Part shown: positions 1-7,644 of the stretch, one piece after another
Numbering within the stretch: the first letter of the stretch is position 1
Layout of the letters: each line of letters begins with the position of its first letter
Origin: Candidatus Geothrix odensensis
GTDB lineage: Bacteria > Acidobacteriota > Holophagae > Holophagales > Holophagaceae
DNA length: 41,139 nucleotides
Assembly: GCA_016714685.1 (NCBI GenBank)
Contig: JADKCH010000019.1
Coordinates: forward strand, 1 to 41,139
Reading direction: 5' to 3'
The notes under the pieces: model-generated
What the model was told of the DNA's origin: nothing
What the model saw: only the letters and a program-made list of their open reading frames with translations
Databases searched by the model: none
Made by a program: the position numbers and the translations under genes

Positions 1-95
1 CATCCGCCCGCGTGCGCGGGCTCCAGCTCTCGGCCCCCTTCGGCCAGGTGGAGCTGGTGGCACCCCTGCTGCCGAAGCCGGAGGCCCCATGGTAA
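1..95 (+). CDS. C-terminal end of an unidentified upstream gene (partial)
   Basis: The frame starting at base 3 is open to a TAA at 93-95, and 28 of its 30 sense codons end in G or C, as in the real genes nearby. The visible tail is rich in Leu, Pro and Val and shows no motif I can assign. Its stop overlaps the ATG of the ferredoxin gene (89) by seven bases, so the two are probably translated together and the lost gene may be functionally tied to the ferredoxin and metH. Most of the gene lies outside the window. Confidence 0.4.
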   Translation, partial: SARVRGLQLSAPFGQVELVAPLLPKPEAPW

Positions 96-373
96 GGGTC
101 CACTTCCGCCTCGAAGACCTGCTGGTGGAGGCCCCGGCGGGCACGCCCCTGCAGCGCATCGCCGACGCCGCCGGCGCCGACATCACCTTCGGCTGCCGTA
201 CGGGCTCCTGCGGCACCTGCCGCGTGCGCGTGGCGGAAGGACTCGTGCACTGCAGTGAGCCCGGTCCCGAGGAACGCGACTTCCTGGAAGGCCTGGACGC
301 CCCCGCCGACCAGCGCCTGGCCTGCCAGGTGTGCATCCACGGCGATGTGGCCATCGACTACCTGGGGCTCTGA
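89..373 (+). CDS. Small plant-type 2Fe-2S ferredoxin
   Basis: A 94-residue protein consisting only of a 2Fe-2S ferredoxin fold. The cluster loop reads FGCRTGSCGTCRV, giving Cys36, Cys41 and Cys44, and the fourth ligand is Cys79 in RLACQV, the usual CX4CX2C...C pattern of the plant/adrenodoxin superfamily. It is a soluble one-electron carrier with no signal peptide. It overlaps the upstream gene by seven bases and its TGA is one base before the metH ATG, so it sits in a tight operon with cobalamin-dependent methionine synthase. MetH needs occasional one-electron reduction of cob(II)alamin during reactivation. Supplying those electrons is an attractive inferred role, but no reductase is visible and the partner could equally be the truncated upstream gene product. 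Confidence 0.85.
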   Translation: MVRVHFRLEDLLVEAPAGTPLQRIADAAGADITFGCRTGSCGTCRVRVAEGLVHCSEPGPEERDFLEGLDAPADQRLACQVCIHGDVAIDYLGL

Positions 374-374
374 C

Positions 375-3300
375 ATGACGACCCTTGACGAGATCCTCCG
401 CAACAAGGTGCTGCTGCTGGATGGCGGCATGGGCACCCAGATCTTCGCGCGGAAGCCCACCGTGGAGGACTACGGCGGCGCGGCCCTGGAAGGCTGCGTG
501 GACCTGCTCACGGAGCGGCGGCCCCAGTGGATCCGCGAGATCCACGAGAGCTACTTCAAGGCCGGCGCCGATGCGGTGGAGACCAACACCTTCGGCGCGA
601 ACCCGCTCGTGCTGGGCGATTTCGGGCTGTCCGCCAAGGCCTATGACCTGAACGTGCAGGCGGCCTCCATCGCCAAGGAAGTGGCCCGCAGCTTCGACCG
701 GCCCCGCTTCGTCATCGGCTCCGTGGGACCGGGCACCAAGCTCATCACCCTGGGACACGTCAGCTACACCGAGCTGCTGGCCTCGTACCGCGTGCAGATG
801 GACGGCCTTCTGGAGGGCGGCGCCGACGCCATCCTCATCGAGACCTGCCAGGACCTGGGCCAGATCAAGGTGGCCGTGCGGGCCGCCCGGGAGGCCATGG
901 CCGCGAAGAAACGCCGCGTCCCGCTCTGGGTGCAGGCCACGGTGGAAACGACGGGCACCCTGCTGGTGGGTTCGGACATCTCCGCCGTGCTCACCAGTGT
1001 GGAGCCGCTGGGCATCGATGTGCTGGGCCTCAACTGCGGCACCGGCCCCGACGAGATGCACGCAGCACCTGCAGACCCTGGCGGAAACGAGCCCCTTTCC
1101 CATCAGCTGCCTGCCCAACGCGGGCCTGCCGGAAAACCGCGGTGGCCAGGTGGTCTATCCCCTGGACCCGGAGCCCTTCGTCCAGAAAGTGCTGCACGCC
1201 GCTTCTGAGTTCGGCATCGCCATCCTGGGGGGCTGCTGTGGCACCACGCCGGATCACATCCGCGCCCTGGCCCCCGGCGTGGAGAAGCTGAACCCGCCCA
1301 AACGCACGCCGAAGTTTGAGCGCAGCGCCGCCAGCCTCTACCAGAGCGTGACGCTGAAGCAGGAACCCGCGCCCCTCATCGTGGGCGAGCGGACCAATGC
1401 CAACGGCTCGAAGAAATTCCGCGACCTGCTGGCCGCCGAGGACTGGGATGGCATGATCACCCTGGCCAAGGAGCAGCAGCGGGAGGGCGCCCACCTGCTG
1501 GATCTCTGCGTGGCCTACGTGGGCCGGGACGAGGTGCGCGACGCCGACGAGCTGCTGAGCCGCCTCGTCTCCCAGATCACCCTGCCCCTCATGATCGACA
1601 GCACCGAGTTCCCGGTCATCGAGAAGGCCCTGCAGCGCTCCCCCGGCAAGTGCGTCATCAACTCCATCAACTTCGAGGACGGTGACGCCAAGGCCCGGGC
1701 GATCCTGGACCTCTGCAAGACCTATGGCGCCGCCGTGGTGGCCCTCACCATCGACGAGCGCGGCATGGCGAAGAGCCGCGAACAGAAACTCGAAGTGGCC
1801 AAGCGCCTCTACGCGCTGGCCGTGGGCGAATATGGCCTCGATCCCGGCGACCTCATCATTGACCCGCTCACGTTCACCCTGGGCAGCGGCGACGAGGAGT
1901 TCCGCGGTTCGGCTATAGAAACCCTGGAGGCACTGAAGCTCATCAAGGCCGAGCTGCCGGGCGTCATGACCATCCTCGGCGTGAGCAACGTGAGCTTCGG
2001 CCTCAACCCCGCCAGCCGCCACGTGCTCAACGCCCTCATGCTCTACCACGGCGTGAAGCACGGGCTGGACATGGCCATCTTCAACGCCTCGAAGGTCATC
2101 CCCGTGGCCAAGATCGATCCCGAGGACCGGAAGATCGTAGAGGATCTGCTCTTCGACCGGCGGAGCGATGGCTACGATCCCCTCAAGGCGCTCATGGCCC
2201 GCTTCAGCAGTCGCAAGGCCGCCGCAGTGGACGAGCACCGGGCTGACCTGCCCGTGCTGGAGCGGCTCCACCGCGGCATCCTCGATGGCGAGAAGCAGGC
2301 CATCCTGGCCGATGTGGACGAGGCCCTGAAGGAACATGATCCGCTGAAACTCATCAACGAAGTACTGCTGGGGGCCATGAAGGTGGTCGGCGAGCGCTTC
2401 GGGGCCGGCGAGATGCAGCTGCCCTTCGTGTTGGAGAGCGCCGAGGCCATGAAGGCCGCCATCAAGCGCATCGAGCCGCACCTGCCCCGGGAATCCAACT
2501 ACCAGAAGGGCCGCATCCTCCTGGCCACCGTGAAGGGCGACGTCCACGACATCGGCAAGAACCTGGTGGACATCATCCTCAGCAACAACGGCTTCGAGGT
2601 GAAGAACCTGGGCATCAAGCAGCCCATCGAGGCGATCCTCAAAGAGCTGGAGGCCTGGCCCGCGGAGGCCATCGGGCTCTCGGGCCTGCTGGTGAAGTCC
2701 ACGGTGATCATGAAGGAGAACCTCCACTACATGGAGGAGCTGGGCCTGAAGGTGCCGGTGATCCTCGGCGGCGCCGCCCTCACCCGGGACTACGTGGAAG
2801 GTGATTGCCGCCGCAGTTACGGGGGCCCAGTCTATTACGCGGAAGACGCCTTCGAAGGGTTGCGGCACATGCAGGCGTTGGTGGCTGGTGAGGTCAAGGT
2901 TCCGGCGCCTGCGGCTTCCCCCTCCGCCACGGGAGAGATCAAGATCCTCCACCGAGGCGCGGCGGCCGTTCCTCTGACAAATCAGGGCCAGAGCAGCTGG
3001 GTGCGCCATGATGCCGCCCTGCCGACGCCGCCCTTCTGGGGCGTGCGCGAGCTGGCGGACGCGCCGGTGGACCTGTTCGAGCATCTGGACGCGTTCGCGC
3101 TCATCCGCAACCGCTGGGGCTTCAGCCAGGGCAGTCAGAGTGACGAAGCCTTCTCCGCCATCCTCCGCGACAAGGCCGTGCCCCAGCTGGTGCGCTGGAA
3201 AGAGCGGCTGGCGACTGATCCGCTGTTCCAGCCGAGGGCCCGGTACGGCTACTTCCCCGTGCGGGCCGAGGGCGATTCACTCCGCGTGTTTGATCCCGCG

Positions 3301-3798
3301 GATCCCAAGCGAACCCTCGCGCTCCTGGCCTTCCCCCGGCAGGCCACGGGCCGCCGCCTCTGCATCCCGGATTTCTTCTCCGCCGAGCGCACGGACGTGC
3401 TGGCCCTGCAGCTCGTGACCCTGGGCCAGGCCGCGGCGGACCATGCGGCCAGGCTCTACCGGGAAGACGGCTACGCGGACTACTTCGCCTTCCATGGCCT
3501 CGCCACGGAACTCACCGAAGCCTACGCGGAGCGCATCCATGCCCGCATCCGACGGGAGCTGGGCATCGCCGCCAAGGACCTCCCGGGCCGCGCCCTCTTC
3601 GCCCAGGGCTACCAGGGCTCGCGCTACTCCTATGGCTATCCGGCCTGCCCGGATCTGGAGGGCAACGGCCCCATCCTGGACCTGCTGGGCGGCCGCGAGA
3701 TCGGCGTCACCCTCAGCGACAGCCACCAGATGGATCCCGAGTACAGCACCAGCGCCCTGGTGGCCTGGCACCCGCAGGCACGCTACTTCTCCGTGTGA
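375..3798 (+). CDS. metH: Cobalamin-dependent methionine synthase MetH, with an apparent +1 frameshift near 1060
   Basis: MetH transfers the methyl group of 5-methyltetrahydrofolate to homocysteine via methylcobalamin. All four modules are present: a homocysteine-binding barrel starting at 375 (zinc cysteines in GLNCGTGP near 1034 and GGCCGTTPDH near 1231), the pterin-binding domain (GERTNANGSKKF onward), the cobalamin cap and Rossmann domain with the B12-ligand motif DVHDIGKNL (His codon at 2544), and the C-terminal SAM-dependent activation domain (RYSYGYPACPDLEGN). The reading frame changes by one base between about 1052 and 1066: frame 3 carries the N-terminus up to PDEM, and frame 1 resumes with HLQTLAE. 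Removing one base gives about 1140 residues, slightly shorter than the E. coli enzyme. The rest is perfectly conserved, so a sequence error is more likely than a pseudogene. There is one base between the ferredoxin stop and this ATG. Confidence 0.93.
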
Positions 3799-3825
3799 GG
3801 GAGACCTCCAGGAGGGGGTCCGTCC

Positions 3826-4524
3826 TTATCTTGCGGCGGAGCCAGCAGGTTCGTCCTCCCCTTCCTCAGAGTCGGCTCCGCTGAACAGCTGCTTCCAGCC
3901 ACCGATCATCATGGCGGCCACTGCCGTGAAGATCCAGGCGAGGAAGCGGGCGATATTAGCGGCACTGGCGCTGGCCTCCCGATCCTGTTCCGCCGCGTCG
4001 GCCAGATCCTCGAAGGCCTTGCTCAGCCTCGCCTCAGTCGGCTCCCACTGCGCGATGAGGGCGTCGTTGCCCTCCGGGGCCGCTTTTGGATCGAAGGCCG
4101 TCAGGGCCGTACCCACCTCCTGGGCGATCCTGGCGGATTCCTCCAGGCTCTTCCGCTGATCCTCATTCATGTCCACCTTCGGCAGGAACTTCTGGAGCGA
4201 TTTCCCGCTGTGTGCCATGGCCCGGCCTTCCGCCTGGATGATGTCGGCCATGGTCTCGGCCTCTTCCTGGCGAATGGCCCGCTCCGACATCTCGGCGGCC
4301 TTCTGGCGAAGCGCGATCTCGGCCAGCTTGAGGTTCAGGCCACGGATCTCCCGCCCCTGCTGCTCGCGCTGTTCCTGGTTGCCCTGTTCGATGAGCACCT
4401 GCTCGGCCTCCCGGGACTGCTCCTCCAGGAGGGTGGCCAAGTGGTCCTTCAAGAACCAAGGCAGAACGACCAGGGCGAGGGGAACCAGCTTGCGGACCCG
4501 GCCCCCCTTCTTGAAGAGGTTCAT
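3826..4524 (-). CDS. Membrane-anchored coiled-coil protein, function unknown
   Basis: A 232-residue protein if started at the ATG at 4524, which has a GGAGGG ribosome site directly upstream; a longer in-frame extension to 4620 has poor coding character. Residues about 12-26 form a hydrophobic segment (LVPLALVVLPWFL). A long Glu/Gln/Arg-rich helical stretch, probably coiled coil, fills residues 30-120. A second membrane segment lies near the C-terminus (RFLAWIFTAVAAMMIGGW), followed by an acidic tail. I recognise no family. It is convergent with metH (27 bases apart) and stands downstream of the sensor kinase on the same strand, separated by a 207-base AT-rich gap that probably holds its own promoter. 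Confidence 0.75.
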   Translation of the reverse strand: MNLFKKGGRVRKLVPLALVVLPWFLKDHLATLLEEQSREAEQVLIEQGNQEQREQQGREIRGLNLKLAEIALRQKAAEMSERAIRQEEAETMADIIQAEGRAMAHSGKSLQKFLPKVDMNEDQRKSLEESARIAQEVGTALTAFDPKAAPEGNDALIAQWEPTEARLSKAFEDLADAAEQDREASASAANIARFLAWIFTAVAAMMIGGWKQLFSGADSEEGEDEPAGSAAR

Positions 4525-4628
4525 GTTCCCTCCTGTTGCGGTGACAGTGCACTCAAGGCGAGAGGCCGGGACGGACAGGCGGAACCCGGGACAAAGACTA
4601 GGAAACCGGAGCGAGGGCAATAATACCC

Positions 4629-4661
4629 AAATTGGAATGTTTAACCGTATTTTTCCAATTT
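4629..4661. other. AT-rich inverted repeat upstream of the coiled-coil gene
   Basis: A perfect 9-base inverted repeat, AAATTGGAA (4629-4637) and TTCCAATTT (4653-4661), lies in a strikingly AT-rich patch in otherwise very GC-rich DNA. On the minus strand a TATTAT (complement of 4620-4625) could be a -10 box for the gene starting at 4524. The repeat would then sit around the -35 region and could be an operator. It could instead be the end hairpin of the kinase transcript. No clear -35 box is visible. Confidence 0.35.
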
Positions 4662-4731
4662 TTCCATTCCCGTCCCCCAGCCTGGCTCCGTCAGAGCAAC
4701 GGGATGAGCCACACCTCCCGGGACAGGCTCT

Positions 4732-6849
4732 TCAGGCCTGTTCCAGGCACCTCAGGGAGGTCCTGCAGCCGACCTGAACTTCCGCGACAGGGCATGTCGC
4801 TCCAGCGGCCACCTGGGACTCGGCGTGGCGCACCAGGTGGTGCAGCCCCACCATGCCGTAGCTGGCGGCGAGACCCGCCAGGCGATGGAGCGCCTGGGGC
4901 ACCTGGCCGGGCTGCTCCAGGTCTTCCAGGCAGGCCTCGGCCGAATCCCGGCAGGCCCGCAGGCCCCGGGCCCAGGTCTCCTCCCCCAGGTCCCGGCGGA
5001 TCCGGGCCACATGGGCCGTGTCCACCAGGCCCGGATCGGGCCGGGCAGCCTCCGGAGCACGGGTGGCCAGGCCTGCCAGCAGGGCCGCGAGGCGCTCCTT
5101 CCGGAGGGGCTTCGGGAGGATCCCCTGCACGCCCGCGCCGAGGTCGGCCTGGAGGCAGGCGTGCTCGGTGTCCGCCGAGGACAGAAACACGGGCAGGCCT
5201 GCCACCCGGGGGTCGGCATGGGTCCGGATGCGCCTCAGGGCCTCCAGTCCGTCCATGTCCTGCATGTGGAGATCCAGCAGGACAGCATCGAAAGAATGGC
5301 CCTCCAGAGCCTCCAGGGCCTCGCCCCCACCGGCCACCCCCAGGGCCCGATGCCCGAGCCGCCCCAGAAGCCCCGTCGCCACGATCCGGTTGGCTTCCAC
5401 GTCATCCACCACCAGGATGCCCAGGGGCCTCGTTCTCTGTAGGGCTTCGGCGGGCTCTGGCCCCTCCTCCCCGTGGGGCAGGACGAGGCGGAAGGCGAAG
5501 CGGCAACCCTGGCCGGGGACGCTCTCCAGGGTCAGTTCCCCACCCATGGCTCCCACCAGTTCGCGGCTGATGGCCAAGCCGAGGCCTGCCCCACCGTGGC
5601 GCCGCTGGATGGACATGTCCCCCTGCTCGAAGGGAGCGAAGACCCGCCGCTGGGCCTCCTCGGCCAGTCCCGGCCCCGAATCCCGCACGGCGAAGGTGCA
5701 GTGCAGGTGACGAGGTGGATCGGAGGCCTCCCGGACCTCCAGGGACAGCACGACCTCCCCCTGGTCGGTGAACTTCACCGCGTTGCCGACCAGATTGCCC
5801 AGCACCTGACGCAGGCGCAGGGCGTCGCCCACCAGGGTGGGGGGCGTGGGGCCGGTCTGCTCCACCCGGAAGCCCAGCCCCTTGGCGCGGGCCTGCGGCA
5901 GGTGGGCCCCATGCACCGTGGCCAGCAGGTCCCCGCAGTTGAAGGCTTCCCGGGTCACGCTCAGGTGGCCGGTCTCGATGCGGGCCAAGTCCAGCAGGTC
6001 GTCCAGCAGGCGGGCCAGCAGGTCTCCGTTGCGGGCGATGATCTCCACCGGCTGGCGCTGTTCGGGGCGCAGGCCGGGAGCCTGGAGCAGCTGGACGCCG
6101 CCCAGCACACCGTTCAGGGGGGTGCGGATTTCATGGCTCATGACGGCCAGGAAGCGGCCCTTGGCCTCGTTCGCCCGGCGCGCCTCCGCCTCGGCCGCCT
6201 GGCGCTCCGCCACCTCCTGCTCCAGGCGGGTCCTCAGGGCGAAGTCCCGGCGCTGGATGCGGTTCCAGGTCGCCCGGAAGGCGACCCCGACGCCGTTGGC
6301 GAACAGGAGGTAGAGGGCCTGGAGGCCCACCTTGGGAGCGCCCGGCCCTTCAGCGGCCGCAAGGTAGCCCAGGAAGACCACGGTGCCGAAGAGCGCCGCG
6401 GCCAGGCTCAGGCGCAGGGGAAGGGGCAGCATCATGTAGATGCCGAGCACGAAGAGGACGATGAAGGGGAGGTCCTGGGGGTGGGAAGGGCCCTGGATCA
6501 GGGCCAGCAGGTGGTGCTCCACCACCTCGGTCACCGAGACCAGGGTGACCCCCGTGAACAGGAAGCCCTGGGCCACTCCCAGGGACCGACCCGGCTTGGC
6601 CAGGGCCCCCGAGATCGCCACCATTCCCCAGACGCCGAGGCGCAGGGTGGTCAGGCCCCAGAAGGGGCCGCTGGCCCCGAATGTCGAGAAGTCGAAGAGG
6701 GCGGCCGCCAGGTAGAGGGCGGGCAGGAAGGCCAGGAAGCGGAGCTGCGCGGCAAGGCGCGGCCGGAGGTCCTCCTGGAAGGCCGCCTCGGTGGCGGGGT
6801 CGATGAAGGTGCCCAGCCAGCGGGAGAGGGCGAGCGGCCCCGAGAGCAC
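4732..6849 (-). CDS. Hybrid sensor histidine kinase (membrane sensor, HisKA, HATPase, receiver, Hpt)
   Basis: A 705-residue phosphorelay kinase of the BarA/TorS layout. Residues about 35-190 form a hydrophobic, multi-spanning membrane region with no recognisable periplasmic sensor. A short coiled coil leads to HisKA (SHEIRTPLNGV, His239). The ATP-binding domain shows its N box (GNLVGNAVKF), G1 (DSGPGLA), F box (FAPFEQGD) and G2 (GGAGLGLAI). The receiver has Asp526 in DAVLLDLHMQ and Lys580 in LPKPL. The C-terminal Hpt domain carries His655 in ALHRLAGLAA. The start is a GTG at 6849, three bases after the stop of the response regulator, so regulator and kinase form one transcription unit. Phosphate presumably passes His239-Asp526-His655 to the OmpR-type partner. 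The stimulus is unknown; sensing within the membrane is likely from the topology. Confidence 0.93.
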   Translation of the reverse strand: MLSGPLALSRWLGTFIDPATEAAFQEDLRPRLAAQLRFLAFLPALYLAAALFDFSTFGASGPFWGLTTLRLGVWGMVAISGALAKPGRSLGVAQGFLFTGVTLVSVTEVVEHHLLALIQGPSHPQDLPFIVLFVLGIYMMLPLPLRLSLAAALFGTVVFLGYLAAAEGPGAPKVGLQALYLLFANGVGVAFRATWNRIQRRDFALRTRLEQEVAERQAAEAEARRANEAKGRFLAVMSHEIRTPLNGVLGGVQLLQAPGLRPEQRQPVEIIARNGDLLARLLDDLLDLARIETGHLSVTREAFNCGDLLATVHGAHLPQARAKGLGFRVEQTGPTPPTLVGDALRLRQVLGNLVGNAVKFTDQGEVVLSLEVREASDPPRHLHCTFAVRDSGPGLAEEAQRRVFAPFEQGDMSIQRRHGGAGLGLAISRELVGAMGGELTLESVPGQGCRFAFRLVLPHGEEGPEPAEALQRTRPLGILVVDDVEANRIVATGLLGRLGHRALGVAGGGEALEALEGHSFDAVLLDLHMQDMDGLEALRRIRTHADPRVAGLPVFLSSADTEHACLQADLGAGVQGILPKPLRKERLAALLAGLATRAPEAARPDPGLVDTAHVARIRRDLGEETWARGLRACRDSAEACLEDLEQPGQVPQALHRLAGLAASYGMVGLHHLVRHAESQVAAGATCPVAEVQVGCRTSLRCLEQA

Positions 6850-6852
6850 GAC

Positions 6853-7527
6853 TCAGCCCTGGGCCCGGTAGCCCACGCCCGGCACGGTCTGGAGCAGGGC
6901 GGGCCGCTTCGGATCATCCGCCAGTTTCCGGCGCAGGCGGGATACCAGGGTGTCCACGCTGCGGCTGCAGACGGTGCTGCCATCGGGGCTGACGATCTCG
7001 GTCAGGTCTGCCCGCGTGAGCACCCGGCCTCGGGCCTCCAGGAGGGCGGCAAGCAGGTCGAACTCACCCCGGGTGAGCGTAATCTCCACACCTGCGTGAT
7101 CCAGAAGGCGCCGACCCGGAGCATCCAGGTGAAAGTCGCCGATGGGCTGTGAGTGTGGATGGGGCTCACCGCAGCGCCGCAACAGGTTCTGGATCCGCGC
7201 CAGCAGCTCGCGGGGGTCGTAGGGCTTCTCCACGAAGTCATCCGCCCCAAGCTCCAGGACCAGGAGCCGGTCAGCCGGCCGACAGGTCACGACCAGCACC
7301 GGAATGGCCCGCTGGATCAGCTCCCGGGCCAGCTCCAGGCCATCGCCATCCGGCAGGTTCAAATCCAGCAGCACCAGATGGGGGTGGGCGGTAGCCAAGA
7401 GGGCCCGGCCCTGGACCAGGGTCTCGGCCTCCTCCACCAGGAAGCCGGCCTGGCGCAGATAGGCCGCCAGCAGGAGACGCTGGGCGGGATCGTCCTCGAT
7501 GAGCAGGATGGGAGTCGGTTTGCTCAT
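6853..7527 (-). CDS. OmpR/TorR-type response regulator
   Basis: A 224-residue DNA-binding response regulator. The N-terminal receiver has the acidic pair in LIEDDPAQ, the phosphoacceptor Asp55 (LVLLDLNLPDGDG), Thr81 and Lys101 (VEKPYDP). The C-terminal winged helix (Trans_reg_C) includes LTRGEFDLL and the recognition region SVDTLVSRLRRKL, ending in VPGVGYRAQG. I chose the ATG at 7527 because it begins directly at the receiver fold (MSKPTPILLIEDD); a 30-codon extension upstream runs through the repeat array and lacks coding character. It is encoded just before the hybrid kinase, its likely phosphodonor. The facing intergenic region contains four 11-base repeats, suggesting autoregulation and control of the divergent toxin-B-like gene. 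Confidence 0.93.
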   Translation of the reverse strand: MSKPTPILLIEDDPAQRLLLAAYLRQAGFLVEEAETLVQGRALLATAHPHLVLLDLNLPDGDGLELARELIQRAIPVLVVTCRPADRLLVLELGADDFVEKPYDPRELLARIQNLLRRCGEPHPHSQPIGDFHLDAPGRRLLDHAGVEITLTRGEFDLLAALLEARGRVLTRADLTEIVSPDGSTVCSRSVDTLVSRLRRKLADDPKRPALLQTVPGVGYRAQG

Positions 7528-7537
7528 GGCAGGGGGG

Positions 7538-7581
7538 GTTGACAATCCATTGTCTACCCATTGGCAAGCTATTGACATCGG
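7538..7581. promoter_or_regulatory. Four tandem 11-bp direct repeats, putative response-regulator binding array
   Basis: Four consecutive 11-base units start at 7538, 7549, 7560 and 7571: GTTGACAATCC, ATTGTCTACCC, ATTGGCAAGCT and ATTGACATCGG. Each begins RTTG followed by any base and C. OmpR-family regulators typically bind as dimers to direct repeats spaced 10-11 bp, placing both subunits on one face of the helix. The array lies 11 bases upstream of the regulator start and 64 bases before the toxin-B-like gene, so it could control both. The first two units also form the palindrome GACAATCCATTGTC (7541-7554). TTGACA within units 1 and 4 could double as -35 boxes, but no convincing -10 is present. 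Confidence 0.6.
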
Positions 7582-7644
7582 CTGGGTACATTTCCTCCAC
7601 ATTGCAGGCCCGACCAACCGCCACGCGCCACTGCGGAGGATCCC

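Noticed and set aside
1030..3084. Long minus-strand open frame opposite metH
   Set aside because: His/Gly/Leu-rich shadow of a conserved GC-rich gene; no ribosome site or motif.
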